From contig NZ_CP134890.1 of NCBI RefSeq assembly GCF_032098525.1, positions 1,798,001-1,862,000 of the forward strand: a stretch of DNA of 64,000 bases. Direction: 5' to 3'. This stretch comes from Flavobacterium sp. PMTSA4 (lineage in GTDB: Bacteria; Bacteroidota; Bacteroidia; Flavobacteriales; Flavobacteriaceae). The notes below the pieces were generated by a model. That model saw only the letters and a list, made by a program, of their open reading frames with translations, had not been told where the DNA came from and did no database searches. Of the stretch, positions 23,696-30,737 are shown piece by piece. Position 1 is the first letter of the stretch, and the number at the start of each line of letters is the position of its first letter. A program made the translations under genes and the position numbers.

Positions 23696-24724
23696 TTAAA
23701 CTAAATAGAAGAATGTAAATACGAATACCCAAACTAAATCGACAAAGTGCCAATAAAGTCCAACTTTTTCAACCATTTCGTAAGTTCTTCTTTTTTCATA
23801 AGTTCCTAAAAGAACATTGAAGAAAATAATGATGTTGATGATTACTCCTGAAAATACGTGGAAACCGTGGAAACCAGTAATGAAGAAGAAGAAATCTGCA
23901 AATAATTTACTTCCATATTCGTTTCTAGTTAAGTTTGCACCTTCAACAACTAAATGACTGTTGTCTACTAATTTTTGAGATGCTTCTCTGGTTAAGATTT
24001 CTCTTTTCTTGTTATGATTCAGACCAGGTTGCAAATCTTTGTTTGCTTGATCTTCTTTAGTATCTCTATAAATTTTTTCAGTTCTAACTAATATTTCTGG
24101 ATGCGCTTTGAAACCTGCTTGTACTTCTGCAACCGAATAGGTTGGCAAAGAAGCTTCACTCATGAACCATTTTCCTTTACTTCTTGATAACTGTTCTCTT
24201 TCTTCAGGTAAAACAACTGCAAAATCTTCAAGTTTTACTCTTTCGCCTTCTTTGTTTACGAATTGAATGATGCTACCACCTTTTGTTTCAACAGCTCCAA
24301 ATTCACCACTGATGAAGTTTTTCCATTCCCATGCTTGAGAACCAACGAAAATTAAACCTCCAATAATGGTTAAAAGCATGTAAAAAGCTACCTTTTTTTG
24401 CTTCATTTGGTGTCCTGCATCAACGGCTAAAACCATTGTTACCGAAGAGAAAATAAGAATAAATGTCATTAATGCCACGTAGTACATTGGTGCATCTACA
24501 CCATGCATGAACGGAAAGTGGGTAAACACTTCATCGGCGATTGGCCAATTATCAATAAATTTAAATCGTGAAAAACCGTAAGCAGCAAGGAATCCTGAGA
24601 ATGTTAAAGCATCTGATACGATGAAAAACCACATCATTAATTTACCATAGCTTGCACCCATTGGCTCGTTTCCTCCACCCCAAGTGTTTTCAGCTGTATT
24701 TGCAGTAGTAACTGTCGCTCCCAT
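23696..24724 (-). CDS. Cytochrome c oxidase subunit III with hydrophilic insert
   Basis: 342 residues, longer than the usual 200-270. The helices of subunit III are clear (GKLMMWFFIVSDALTFSGF, YYVALMTFILIFSSVTMVLA, VAFYMLLTIIGGLIFVGSQAWEW). The C-terminal part has ADFFFFITGFHGFHVFSGV and VGLYWHFVDLVWVFVF, typical of the family. Between helices 4 and 5, residues about 140-262 form a charged, soluble insert with no membrane segment. It likely projects from one face of the oxidase. It follows a second, shorter subunit III-type gene by 44 bases. Confidence 0.93.
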   Translation of the reverse strand: MGATVTTANTAENTWGGGNEPMGASYGKLMMWFFIVSDALTFSGFLAAYGFSRFKFIDNWPIADEVFTHFPFMHGVDAPMYYVALMTFILIFSSVTMVLAVDAGHQMKQKKVAFYMLLTIIGGLIFVGSQAWEWKNFISGEFGAVETKGGSIIQFVNKEGERVKLEDFAVVLPEEREQLSRSKGKWFMSEASLPTYSVAEVQAGFKAHPEILVRTEKIYRDTKEDQANKDLQPGLNHNKKREILTREASQKLVDNSHLVVEGANLTRNEYGSKLFADFFFFITGFHGFHVFSGVIINIIIFFNVLLGTYEKRRTYEMVEKVGLYWHFVDLVWVFVFTFFYLV

Positions 24725-24768
24725 AAAAGTTAATTCGTTAAAAAGTTCCCAAATTTAGATTTTTTTTC

Positions 24769-25350
24769 TTATTTAAAGAAATATAAAAATAAAAACAAAT
24801 AAATCCACAAGAAATCTAGAAAGTGCCAATACATTGCACCTAGTTCAATTCCAAGGGTTTGACTTGAATTGTATTTTTGTTTAAAATGATTATAAATTAT
24901 GATTAAAAGTGAAATAATTCCGCCAAATAAATGTGCAAGGTGAACAACCGTTACTACATAAAGAAAAGTTGTTGTGATGTTACTCTCTGGACCAGTGAAA
25001 AAATAACCTTGATTTACTACTTCTCCGAAGCCTCTGAATTGAAAATAAACAAACAGAATTCCTAATATAAATGTAGCTAACAAGTAATTTGTTGTAGCAC
25101 TGCGATTGTCTTTCTTTATTGCCAGTTTTGCTAAATGAAATGTAACACTGCATAGCAAAATAATTACTGTACTTACGAAAAATGCTTTTGGCATTTCGAA
25201 GTTTTGCAACCAATCGCCACGAGATTTACTAACAACAAAGGCACTTGTTAATCCTGCAAACATCATGGTCATACTTAACATAGCAAACATCAGCAAGAGT
25301 TTATATGATCTTGCGGTGCGTGCTTTATGTTCTTCGGCAGTCATTGTCAT
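24769..25350 (-). CDS. Short cytochrome c oxidase subunit III family protein
   Basis: 193 residues with five transmembrane helices. Family signatures: LLLMFAMLSMTMMFAGLTSAFVV near the start, then TTFLYVVTVVHLAHLFGG and LGAMYWHFLDFLWIYLFLFLYF at the end. It lacks the hydrophilic insert of its neighbour. Two subunit III-type genes side by side are common in Bacteroidota; both are probably part of the same oxidase. It starts 6 bases downstream of the heme O synthase stop. Confidence 0.92.
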   Translation of the reverse strand: MTMTAEEHKARTARSYKLLLMFAMLSMTMMFAGLTSAFVVSKSRGDWLQNFEMPKAFFVSTVIILLCSVTFHLAKLAIKKDNRSATTNYLLATFILGILFVYFQFRGFGEVVNQGYFFTGPESNITTTFLYVVTVVHLAHLFGGIISLLIIIYNHFKQKYNSSQTLGIELGAMYWHFLDFLWIYLFLFLYFFK

Positions 25351-25356
25351 AACTTT

Positions 25357-26271
25357 CTATCTTAAAAATTTATCAAAAATATAAATCAATTGTAATAAGG
25401 TAATATAAGACACACTTACTAACATTAATTGTTTGGCTGCTTTGGCAGTTCTTAGTTTATAAAGTCTTGCGGCGTAATATATCATCCACAAACCGATTGC
25501 TGCAACTAATATGGCTGCTATTGGTGAAATGAATAATCTTCCTGTGTATCCTAATGCTGGTAAAAGCGATGCTACTAATAACCAAACACTATATAATAAT
25601 GTTTGTAAAGCAGTAGATGTGTCTTTTTTTCCTGTTGGAAGCATAAAGAAACCAGCTTTTTCGTAGTCTTCGTAAAGGAACCAACCGATTGCCCAAAAAT
25701 GTGGAAACTGCCAAAAAAATTGAATTAAGAACAATGTTCCGGCTTCGATTCCAAAATCATTGGTTGCGGCAACCCATCCTAACATGAATGGAATAGCTCC
25801 GGGAAATGCACCTACGAAAACCGATAATGGTGTATATGTTTTTAAAGGTGTGTAAACGCTGGTATATAAAAAAATAGAAATAGCGCCAAACATGGCTGAT
25901 TTTGGATTGATTAAGTATAACAATACTAAACCAATAATTGTCAAAATGCTAGCAACAAATAACGCTCTATTTGGTGACATTCTTCCTGATGCAACAGGAC
26001 GATTTTTTGTTCTGTCCATCAAGGCGTCGAGGTCTTTTTCGATTACTTGATTGTAGGCATTTGATGCTCCAACCATACAATAACCACCAACGGCAAGCAT
26101 TAATAAATGCAACCAATTCAGGTCTTGAAAACTATAAACTCCTAATAGATATCCTGCAATGGAAGAAAAGACAACACTGATTGCCAAACCTGCTTTTGTG
26201 ATTTCTTTGAAATCTGTAGCAACCGACTTGATTGTAAAAGGTTTTGAAGTGACGTTCAATGTTGAATTCAT
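25357..26271 (-). CDS. ctaB: Protoheme IX farnesyltransferase (heme O synthase)
   Basis: 304 residues, normal length. A UbiA-family polytopic membrane enzyme with seven to nine helices. The prenyl-diphosphate and Mg-binding motif is ASNAYNQVIEKDLDALMDRT, followed by KNRPVASGRMSP, which is diagnostic of CyoE/CtaB. A second conserved region is PHFWAIGWFLYEDYEKAGF. It farnesylates heme B to heme O, the first step toward heme A for the aa3 oxidase encoded at 43-46 kb. It is first in its operon, with a textbook promoter 20 bases upstream. Confidence 0.95.
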   Translation of the reverse strand: MNSTLNVTSKPFTIKSVATDFKEITKAGLAISVVFSSIAGYLLGVYSFQDLNWLHLLMLAVGGYCMVGASNAYNQVIEKDLDALMDRTKNRPVASGRMSPNRALFVASILTIIGLVLLYLINPKSAMFGAISIFLYTSVYTPLKTYTPLSVFVGAFPGAIPFMLGWVAATNDFGIEAGTLFLIQFFWQFPHFWAIGWFLYEDYEKAGFFMLPTGKKDTSTALQTLLYSVWLLVASLLPALGYTGRLFISPIAAILVAAIGLWMIYYAARLYKLRTAKAAKQLMLVSVSYITLLQLIYIFDKFLR

Positions 26272-26290
26272 TTGTTTTTAAAAACTTTTG

Positions 26291-26321
26291 CAAAGGTACT
26301 TTATAGAAAGTGATTTGACAA
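26291..26321 (-). promoter_or_regulatory. Promoter of the ctaB-cox operon
   Basis: On the minus strand TTG (26321-26319), a 20-base spacer, then TACCTTTG (26298-26291): an ideal TTG-N17-23-TAnnTTTG promoter. The leader to the ATG at 26271 is about 13-15 bases. The 21-nt array 2 starts about 35-55 bases further upstream. Confidence 0.8.
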
Positions 26322-26374
26322 AAAAACAATTCATAAAAATAACTACTGTAGATGAGTGTTTAAATTTTATAGTT

Positions 26375-26710
26375 GTGCGATTGATTGTTTTGGTCGTGCG
26401 TTTAACTGTTTTAGGTGTGCGCTTCGTTGTTTTAGGTGTGCAGTTAGTTGTTTTAGGTGTGCGATTGATTGTTTTAGCTGTGCAGTTGATTGTTTTATCC
26501 GTGCACTTGATTGTTTTATCCGTGCACTTGATTGTTTTACCCTTGCGTTTGATTGTTTTACCTGTGCGCATGACTGTTTTAGGTGTGCACTTGATTGTTT
26601 TACCCGTGCGCTTGATTATTTTAGGTGTGCACTTGATTATTTTACCTGTGCGCTTGATTGTTTTACCTGTGCGCATGACAATATTAGTCGTGCGCACGAT
26701 GAATTTAAAC
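26375..26710. repeat. Tandem array of 15-16 21-nt units (array 2)
   Basis: Most of the 542-base space between ctaB and the fasciclin gene (26272-26813) is this array; the rest is the ctaB promoter and the fasciclin terminator. Fifteen 21-base units run from 26375 to 26689, a sixteenth (26690-26710) is degenerate, and a poor copy precedes at about 26356. Units keep GTGC at the start (14 of 15) and TTGATTGTTTTA or close variants in the middle. Two short blocks vary: the two bases after GTGC (GA, GT, GC, AG, AC) and the last three (GGT, TCC, CCC, CCT, GTC, GCT). The unit length is a multiple of three and lacks stops, so frames stay open by accident on both strands. Confidence 0.95.
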
Positions 26711-26756
26711 TTAATTCTTACAATATATGGTAAAAAACTAAAAAATTTGGTCAAAT

Positions 26757-26785
26757 AAAAAAAGAGACCAAAACATGGTCTCTTT
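26757..26785 (-). terminator. Intrinsic terminator after the fasciclin gene
   Basis: A 10-bp perfect stem (AAAGAGACCA at 26761-26770 with TGGTCTCTTT at 26776-26785), 5-nt loop, and a T-run on the minus strand from complementing 26757-26763. Confidence 0.9.
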
Positions 26786-26813
26786 AAAAACATAAAGTAT
26801 TGAACAATTACAC

Positions 26814-27434
26814 TTAGTTAATAGGCAGTAAAACTGCATCTATCACATGTATGATTCCGTTTGAAGCAGAAATATTAGCTGTTGTAATATTTGCAGTATT
26901 ACCAATAGCATTTATAGAACCATTAGGCAATACGTAAAATTGACTTGAAAGAAGTGTAGTGATTGTACGCATTCCATTTTTTGGCACTACGCTGTTAGCT
27001 GCACGTCTTCCGTCAGTTACATGGTATAATAAAACATCACGTACCAATGGCGCTGGAAGTTCAGTAATACTTGTAACATTTAAAGCAGCATACAAGTTCT
27101 GGAAAGCTTGGTCTGTTGGAGCAAATACAGTGTATTGATCTGTTCCATTAGCGAAAAGATTGACTAGTTGAGTGTTTAATTCGGTGTCAACATACACTAA
27201 AGCAGATACTAGTTCATTGAAACCTGCACCTACCGCTACACCTGCAATTGAAGTGTTTCCTGGAGCAGGAGCACGATTAAATGCATCTAGAGTTTCTTTG
27301 ATAGTTAATTTTGATGCAGTTGTGTCGTTTGATGTTGTTTCATCATTTGAACATGATGCAAAATTGAACGTGATAAAAGCAGCAAGAAACAGCGCTTTTA
27401 CAGAATTAATCAGATTGAAGTTTTTGTTTTTCAT
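26814..27434 (-). CDS. Fasciclin-domain lipoprotein
   Basis: 206 residues from ATG 27434. An upstream in-frame ATG at 27479 adds 15 residues before the signal peptide and is less likely. The signal ends FITFNFASC|SNDE, with Cys28 as lipidation site. One FAS1 domain (about 65-205) shows both conserved boxes: YTVFAPTDQAFQNL and VLLYHVTDGR, ending NGIIHVIDAVLLP. Fasciclin proteins mediate adhesion or matrix contact, here from the outer membrane. About 270 bases upstream of the start hold no gene and no exact -7 element that I can see. Confidence 0.92.
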   Translation of the reverse strand: MKNKNFNLINSVKALFLAAFITFNFASCSNDETTSNDTTASKLTIKETLDAFNRAPAPGNTSIAGVAVGAGFNELVSALVYVDTELNTQLVNLFANGTDQYTVFAPTDQAFQNLYAALNVTSITELPAPLVRDVLLYHVTDGRRAANSVVPKNGMRTITTLLSSQFYVLPNGSINAIGNTANITTANISASNGIIHVIDAVLLPIN

Positions 27435-27704
27435 AGTGTTTAATTTTATGTTAATATTATCAGTTAAATAAATCTTCATATTGCTTCATTCATTAAATGA
27501 ATTAGCTGATTTTAATAAGTAGGTAGAAGAGTTGGAGACTAATTAAACAAATAGATACACTTTTTGTTTAATTATTTGATTATAAAGTTAAACAAAATAA
27601 ATTCACGCAAAATAAATTTAGCACTAGTTTAACAAACGTTTAGCGCATAAAAAGAAGTACTTATTTGCTGAAAAACAGTTCTTTAAAAAAAGAATTTTAG
27701 AATA

Positions 27705-29831
27705 CTAATAATCGAAATACCAATTAAAGATATCACAACGCAGACCTAGAGAAAACCAAGTAGTATTTTCTTTAAAGGTTGTTAAGGTTTCGGCTGTTGG
27801 GCTAAAATTTCGGAAGATAAGACTACCAAAAAGTTTCATATTAGTTGATGGGTTAATTAAATAACCAGCTTGTAAATCGGCGATAAAAATGGTGGTTTTA
27901 TTTCCTTGACCAACGCTTACGCCAGTATCATAAGGTCTGTCAACATCATAATCTAGATATATGTTTCCTCCATAATTGAAATTATCATCTGCAGTATTAA
28001 AATCTAAACCGCGTTGACCAAAAGTAATTTTAGCATCGGCAAAATATCTTCCTTTGAAATAACGAGCAATAGCAACAAATTCTTTGAAGTTTCCACCCCA
28101 ATTGTGTCCTAAACTTTGATTGTTGTGACCGTAATTGGTAATTGGTTCGCTGTGTGCATACACATAAGGACGAACATGGTTGTATTCTACTTGAAGTAAA
28201 AGATTTTTAATATTGAATGCATTGTAATATTTTGCTCCAAGTTGGTATCCAAATTTATTCTTCCAGCTTTTTTCTCCTGCTTTAACATCGTTTAACGAAA
28301 ATTCATCTAACAGAAACTGGCCATAAAAATTAACTTGATTGCTGAATTTATATTTAGTTGTTAACCCTAATAAAGCGTTTCCGCTACGAGAAGAAGAAGC
28401 AAACTCAACGGCACGATAGAAGATGATTGGGTTTACAAAACTCATATCGAAACCGCGATTGTTTTGATTGGTCCAAACCACCGATTCGAAGAAGCCTAAG
28501 TTCCAACGCTTGGAAACGTTCATACTTAAATAATGACTTGCTACGTATTTGGTTGCATATGTTCTGTCTATTGTAACTTCTGGACGAACGTCTTTTAACC
28601 ATGTATAAATGTTGGTGTATTTTATTTTCCAAAAACTAGTGTTTATTTTCACATAAGGATATGGACTTGCACCATCACTTAACAATAATGAACGATAACC
28701 ATCACCAAGGAAATTTCGACCATAACCAAGATTTAAATTGAAGAAGTTACTAGGTGTAAAAGCAAGATTGGCTTCAGCAAGAGGAAAATCGTAAGCGTCA
28801 TCCTTGAATCGTTTTGCAATACCTATTCCTGGAATGATTGCAGGATTTCCACCATCAGGTTTTATAGATTCGGCATAACGATTGAAATAACCAGCAAAAC
28901 GTCCTTGACTTTCGTACAAAGTGGTTGTGAAATTTACTGTTTTGCCCAAACCACCGTTAAACTGAATTCCGCGTGTATTAATAAATGTAGAATTAGAATT
29001 GTCACTAATGTTAGATTGACTTCGCCCTAATTGTAAATCAACAATAGGATTTAATGTAAACCAGTAATCCTCGCCTTTTAACTCAACCATGTTTTCGTTC
29101 CAAAACTTTTTACCTAGCCAAGAAGTTCTCGGCTTTTCAATAGATTTTGCAACATCTTTAAAGTTATAATACTTATTAACTTCTGCATAGTTGTAAGGTT
29201 TTGAACTAGTGTGATTGTTAGCACCAACCTGATTCAATTCATCATCAAACTGAGCATAATAACTATGAGAAAATGGAATGTTGTTATGGCTTTCGAATTG
29301 TGGTTGGTCAAAAGTTTGGTATTTAACTGCTTCGTATTCGTTCAACTCCTTAGTGTTTTTTACGAAGGCATTTGAACTTTTGGCAGCTTCGGCTGCAGCG
29401 TCTTTTTCAGCTTGAATTTGCTCTCTGCTTTGTAATGGTATTGCAATTCTGATGGTATATTTAGCATAAGTAGGTTTACCGTTATAAGTTGCCGGTGAAA
29501 CCTTTGGCATTTTAGCGAAAACTCTTTTGCTTTCTTCTACCAATTCTTTTTCGTTGGCATCAACATATTGCACAATGAACTTTCCTTCATCGGTTACTTC
29601 AAATAAAACGATAACAGTTCCTTTATAGTTTTTATTGGTTAAATCCTCTGGAACTTTAAAATTGTTGAACACAAAATCGTGAACTTGATTGTAAAAACAA
29701 GTTTCTAAATTGGTGTCTTCTTGACTTTGACAATCAGGAAAAACAGGAAAACGTTCGGAAGTTTGACTATTTATTTGGGCTTGACCCAAAAGGCCAAGGA
29801 ATAAAAAAACAATTGAGAGTAAGTTTCTCAT
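27705..29831 (-). CDS. remB: RemB-like gliding motility protein
   Basis: 708 residues. Signal peptide (to about residue 18, LLGQAQI). Residues about 45-130 look like a TonB C-terminal-type domain (GTVIVLFEVTDEGKFIVQYV, then FAKMPKVSPATYNGKPTYAKYTIRI). The remainder (about 230-708) is made of alternating strands as in an outer-membrane barrel, with terms such as GIQFNGGLGKTVNFTTTLYES and a C-terminal aromatic end (IFNWYFDY). The resemblance to flavobacterial RemB, and the same neighbourhood (vanZ, gcvH and sprA directly upstream), support the name. RemB influences gliding and colony spreading. A terminator at 29873-29895 separates it from vanZ, so it should have its own promoter. Confidence 0.8.
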   Translation of the reverse strand: MRNLLSIVFLFLGLLGQAQINSQTSERFPVFPDCQSQEDTNLETCFYNQVHDFVFNNFKVPEDLTNKNYKGTVIVLFEVTDEGKFIVQYVDANEKELVEESKRVFAKMPKVSPATYNGKPTYAKYTIRIAIPLQSREQIQAEKDAAAEAAKSSNAFVKNTKELNEYEAVKYQTFDQPQFESHNNIPFSHSYYAQFDDELNQVGANNHTSSKPYNYAEVNKYYNFKDVAKSIEKPRTSWLGKKFWNENMVELKGEDYWFTLNPIVDLQLGRSQSNISDNSNSTFINTRGIQFNGGLGKTVNFTTTLYESQGRFAGYFNRYAESIKPDGGNPAIIPGIGIAKRFKDDAYDFPLAEANLAFTPSNFFNLNLGYGRNFLGDGYRSLLLSDGASPYPYVKINTSFWKIKYTNIYTWLKDVRPEVTIDRTYATKYVASHYLSMNVSKRWNLGFFESVVWTNQNNRGFDMSFVNPIIFYRAVEFASSSRSGNALLGLTTKYKFSNQVNFYGQFLLDEFSLNDVKAGEKSWKNKFGYQLGAKYYNAFNIKNLLLQVEYNHVRPYVYAHSEPITNYGHNNQSLGHNWGGNFKEFVAIARYFKGRYFADAKITFGQRGLDFNTADDNFNYGGNIYLDYDVDRPYDTGVSVGQGNKTTIFIADLQAGYLINPSTNMKLFGSLIFRNFSPTAETLTTFKENTTWFSLGLRCDIFNWYFDY

Positions 29832-29872
29832 AAGGAAGAAATAAAATTATAATTCTTTGAAGCCATAAAAAT

Positions 29873-29895
29873 AAAAAAATCCCATCGAAATGGGA
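29873..29895 (-). terminator. Intrinsic terminator after vanZ
   Basis: On the minus strand a stem TCCCAT / ATGGGA closed by a stable TTCG tetraloop (29895-29880), then seven T (29879-29873). Confidence 0.85.
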
Positions 29896-29899
29896 CTTT

Positions 29900-30310
29900 T
29901 TATTGTGTTTTTAATTTATTTATTCTGTTTACAATGAAATACATTATAAATCCTGAGGTTACTGTTCCTAGTGAATTGGCAAGAACATCAATAATATCAG
30001 CGTTTCTAGTTGTTGTAAATTCTCCTTGCAGAAATTCAATAGTTACTCCAATTAAAAAAGAAGCAATGATGACATTTGTTACTTGCTTTCTAGTAACACT
30101 TGTATTGGTTACATTTAGATAAATTACCCAAAATACTGTAAAAATAAAATGGAACGAGAAATGAACAACTTTGTCAAATCCTTCAACTTTTATTCCCAAC
30201 GAAGGCAACTCGCTACTATCTATTAAGCATAAATAAAATATTATGCTTGTCCATAACAGTGCAATTGCTAACCAAAAATTTTTATGCGCCAATAAGGTTT
30301 TTATAGTCAT
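29900..30310 (-). CDS. VanZ family membrane protein
   Basis: 136 residues with four transmembrane helices (about 12-28, 47-65, 77-95 and 108-128). The VanZ family pattern is clear: GFDKVVHFSFHFIFTVFW, then IIASFLIGVTIEFLQGEFTTTRNADIIDVLANSLG, which holds the conserved E-x-x-Q and D-x-x-A-N motifs. The function in non-resistant bacteria is unknown; it is not by itself evidence for glycopeptide resistance. The start lies 29 bases inside the end of gcvH, so the two are co-transcribed. The next ATG would remove most of helix 1. Confidence 0.9.
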   Translation of the reverse strand: MTIKTLLAHKNFWLAIALLWTSIIFYLCLIDSSELPSLGIKVEGFDKVVHFSFHFIFTVFWVIYLNVTNTSVTRKQVTNVIIASFLIGVTIEFLQGEFTTTRNADIIDVLANSLGTVTSGFIMYFIVNRINKLKTQ

Positions 30311-30662
30311 CGCTAGATAAAAGATCAGCTACTTCTTCAGGATTTGAGAATTTTACTTTTATCATCCAACCATCGCCATAAGGATCTGTATTTACAGTTT
30401 CAGGTTTTCTTTCTAAGCTGTCATTGAATTCGATTATTTCACCAGATAATGGTAAAAATAAATCTGAAACTGTTTTCACTGCTTCTACAGTACCAAAAAC
30501 TTCGTCTTTGTCCATAGTTTGATCAAGAGTTTCTACTTCTACATAAACGATATCACCCAATTCTTTTTGAGCAAAATCAGTAATTCCTACAGTAGCAACA
30601 TCTCCATCAATAGCAACCCATTCGTGGTCTTTTGTGTATTTTAAGTTAGCTGGTATGTTCAT
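30282..30662 (-). CDS. gcvH: Glycine cleavage system protein H
   Basis: 126 residues, normal length. It carries the lipoyl attachment lysine in FGTVEAVKTVSDLF (Lys63), the start KYTKDHEWVAIDGDVATVGITDFAQKELGD, and the end NTDPYGDGWMIKVK. H protein shuttles the aminomethyl group between the P, T and L proteins during glycine breakdown in the cytoplasm; it can also serve in lipoate delivery. The other gcv genes are not nearby. It has its own -7 element and overlaps vanZ. Confidence 0.97.
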   Translation of the reverse strand: MNIPANLKYTKDHEWVAIDGDVATVGITDFAQKELGDIVYVEVETLDQTMDKDEVFGTVEAVKTVSDLFLPLSGEIIEFNDSLERKPETVNTDPYGDGWMIKVKFSNPEEVADLLSSDDYKNLIGA

Positions 30663-30687
30663 TTGATTTAGTATTTATAAATTTCTC

Positions 30688-30695
30688 CAAAAGTA
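30688..30695 (-). promoter_or_regulatory. -7 promoter element (TACTTTTG) of gcvH-vanZ
   Basis: Exact TAnnTTTG on the minus strand, about 26 bases before the gcvH ATG at 30662, in the 75-base gap after sprA. No TTG at the ideal spacing. Confidence 0.5.
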
Positions 30696-30737
30696 TTATT
30701 TCTTGAGCGATTATTAAAATGAAAACTTTAAAACTTT

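Noticed and set aside
26278..26793. Open reading frames on both strands across array 2 (heptad proteins such as KTIKRTG repeats)
   Set aside because: The unit is 21 bases, a multiple of three, and lacks stops in several frames, so frames stay open in plus and minus directions by geometry. There is no convincing start, signal or family match, and the cores are conserved at the DNA level rather than by codon.
27435..27704. Small gene or promoter between the fasciclin gene and remB
   Set aside because: No ORF with coding character and no exact -7 element was found in these 270 AT-rich bases.
29900..30310. vanZ as a glycopeptide-resistance gene
   Set aside because: VanZ-family membrane proteins are widespread in bacteria without resistance, and no vanHAX-like genes are present.
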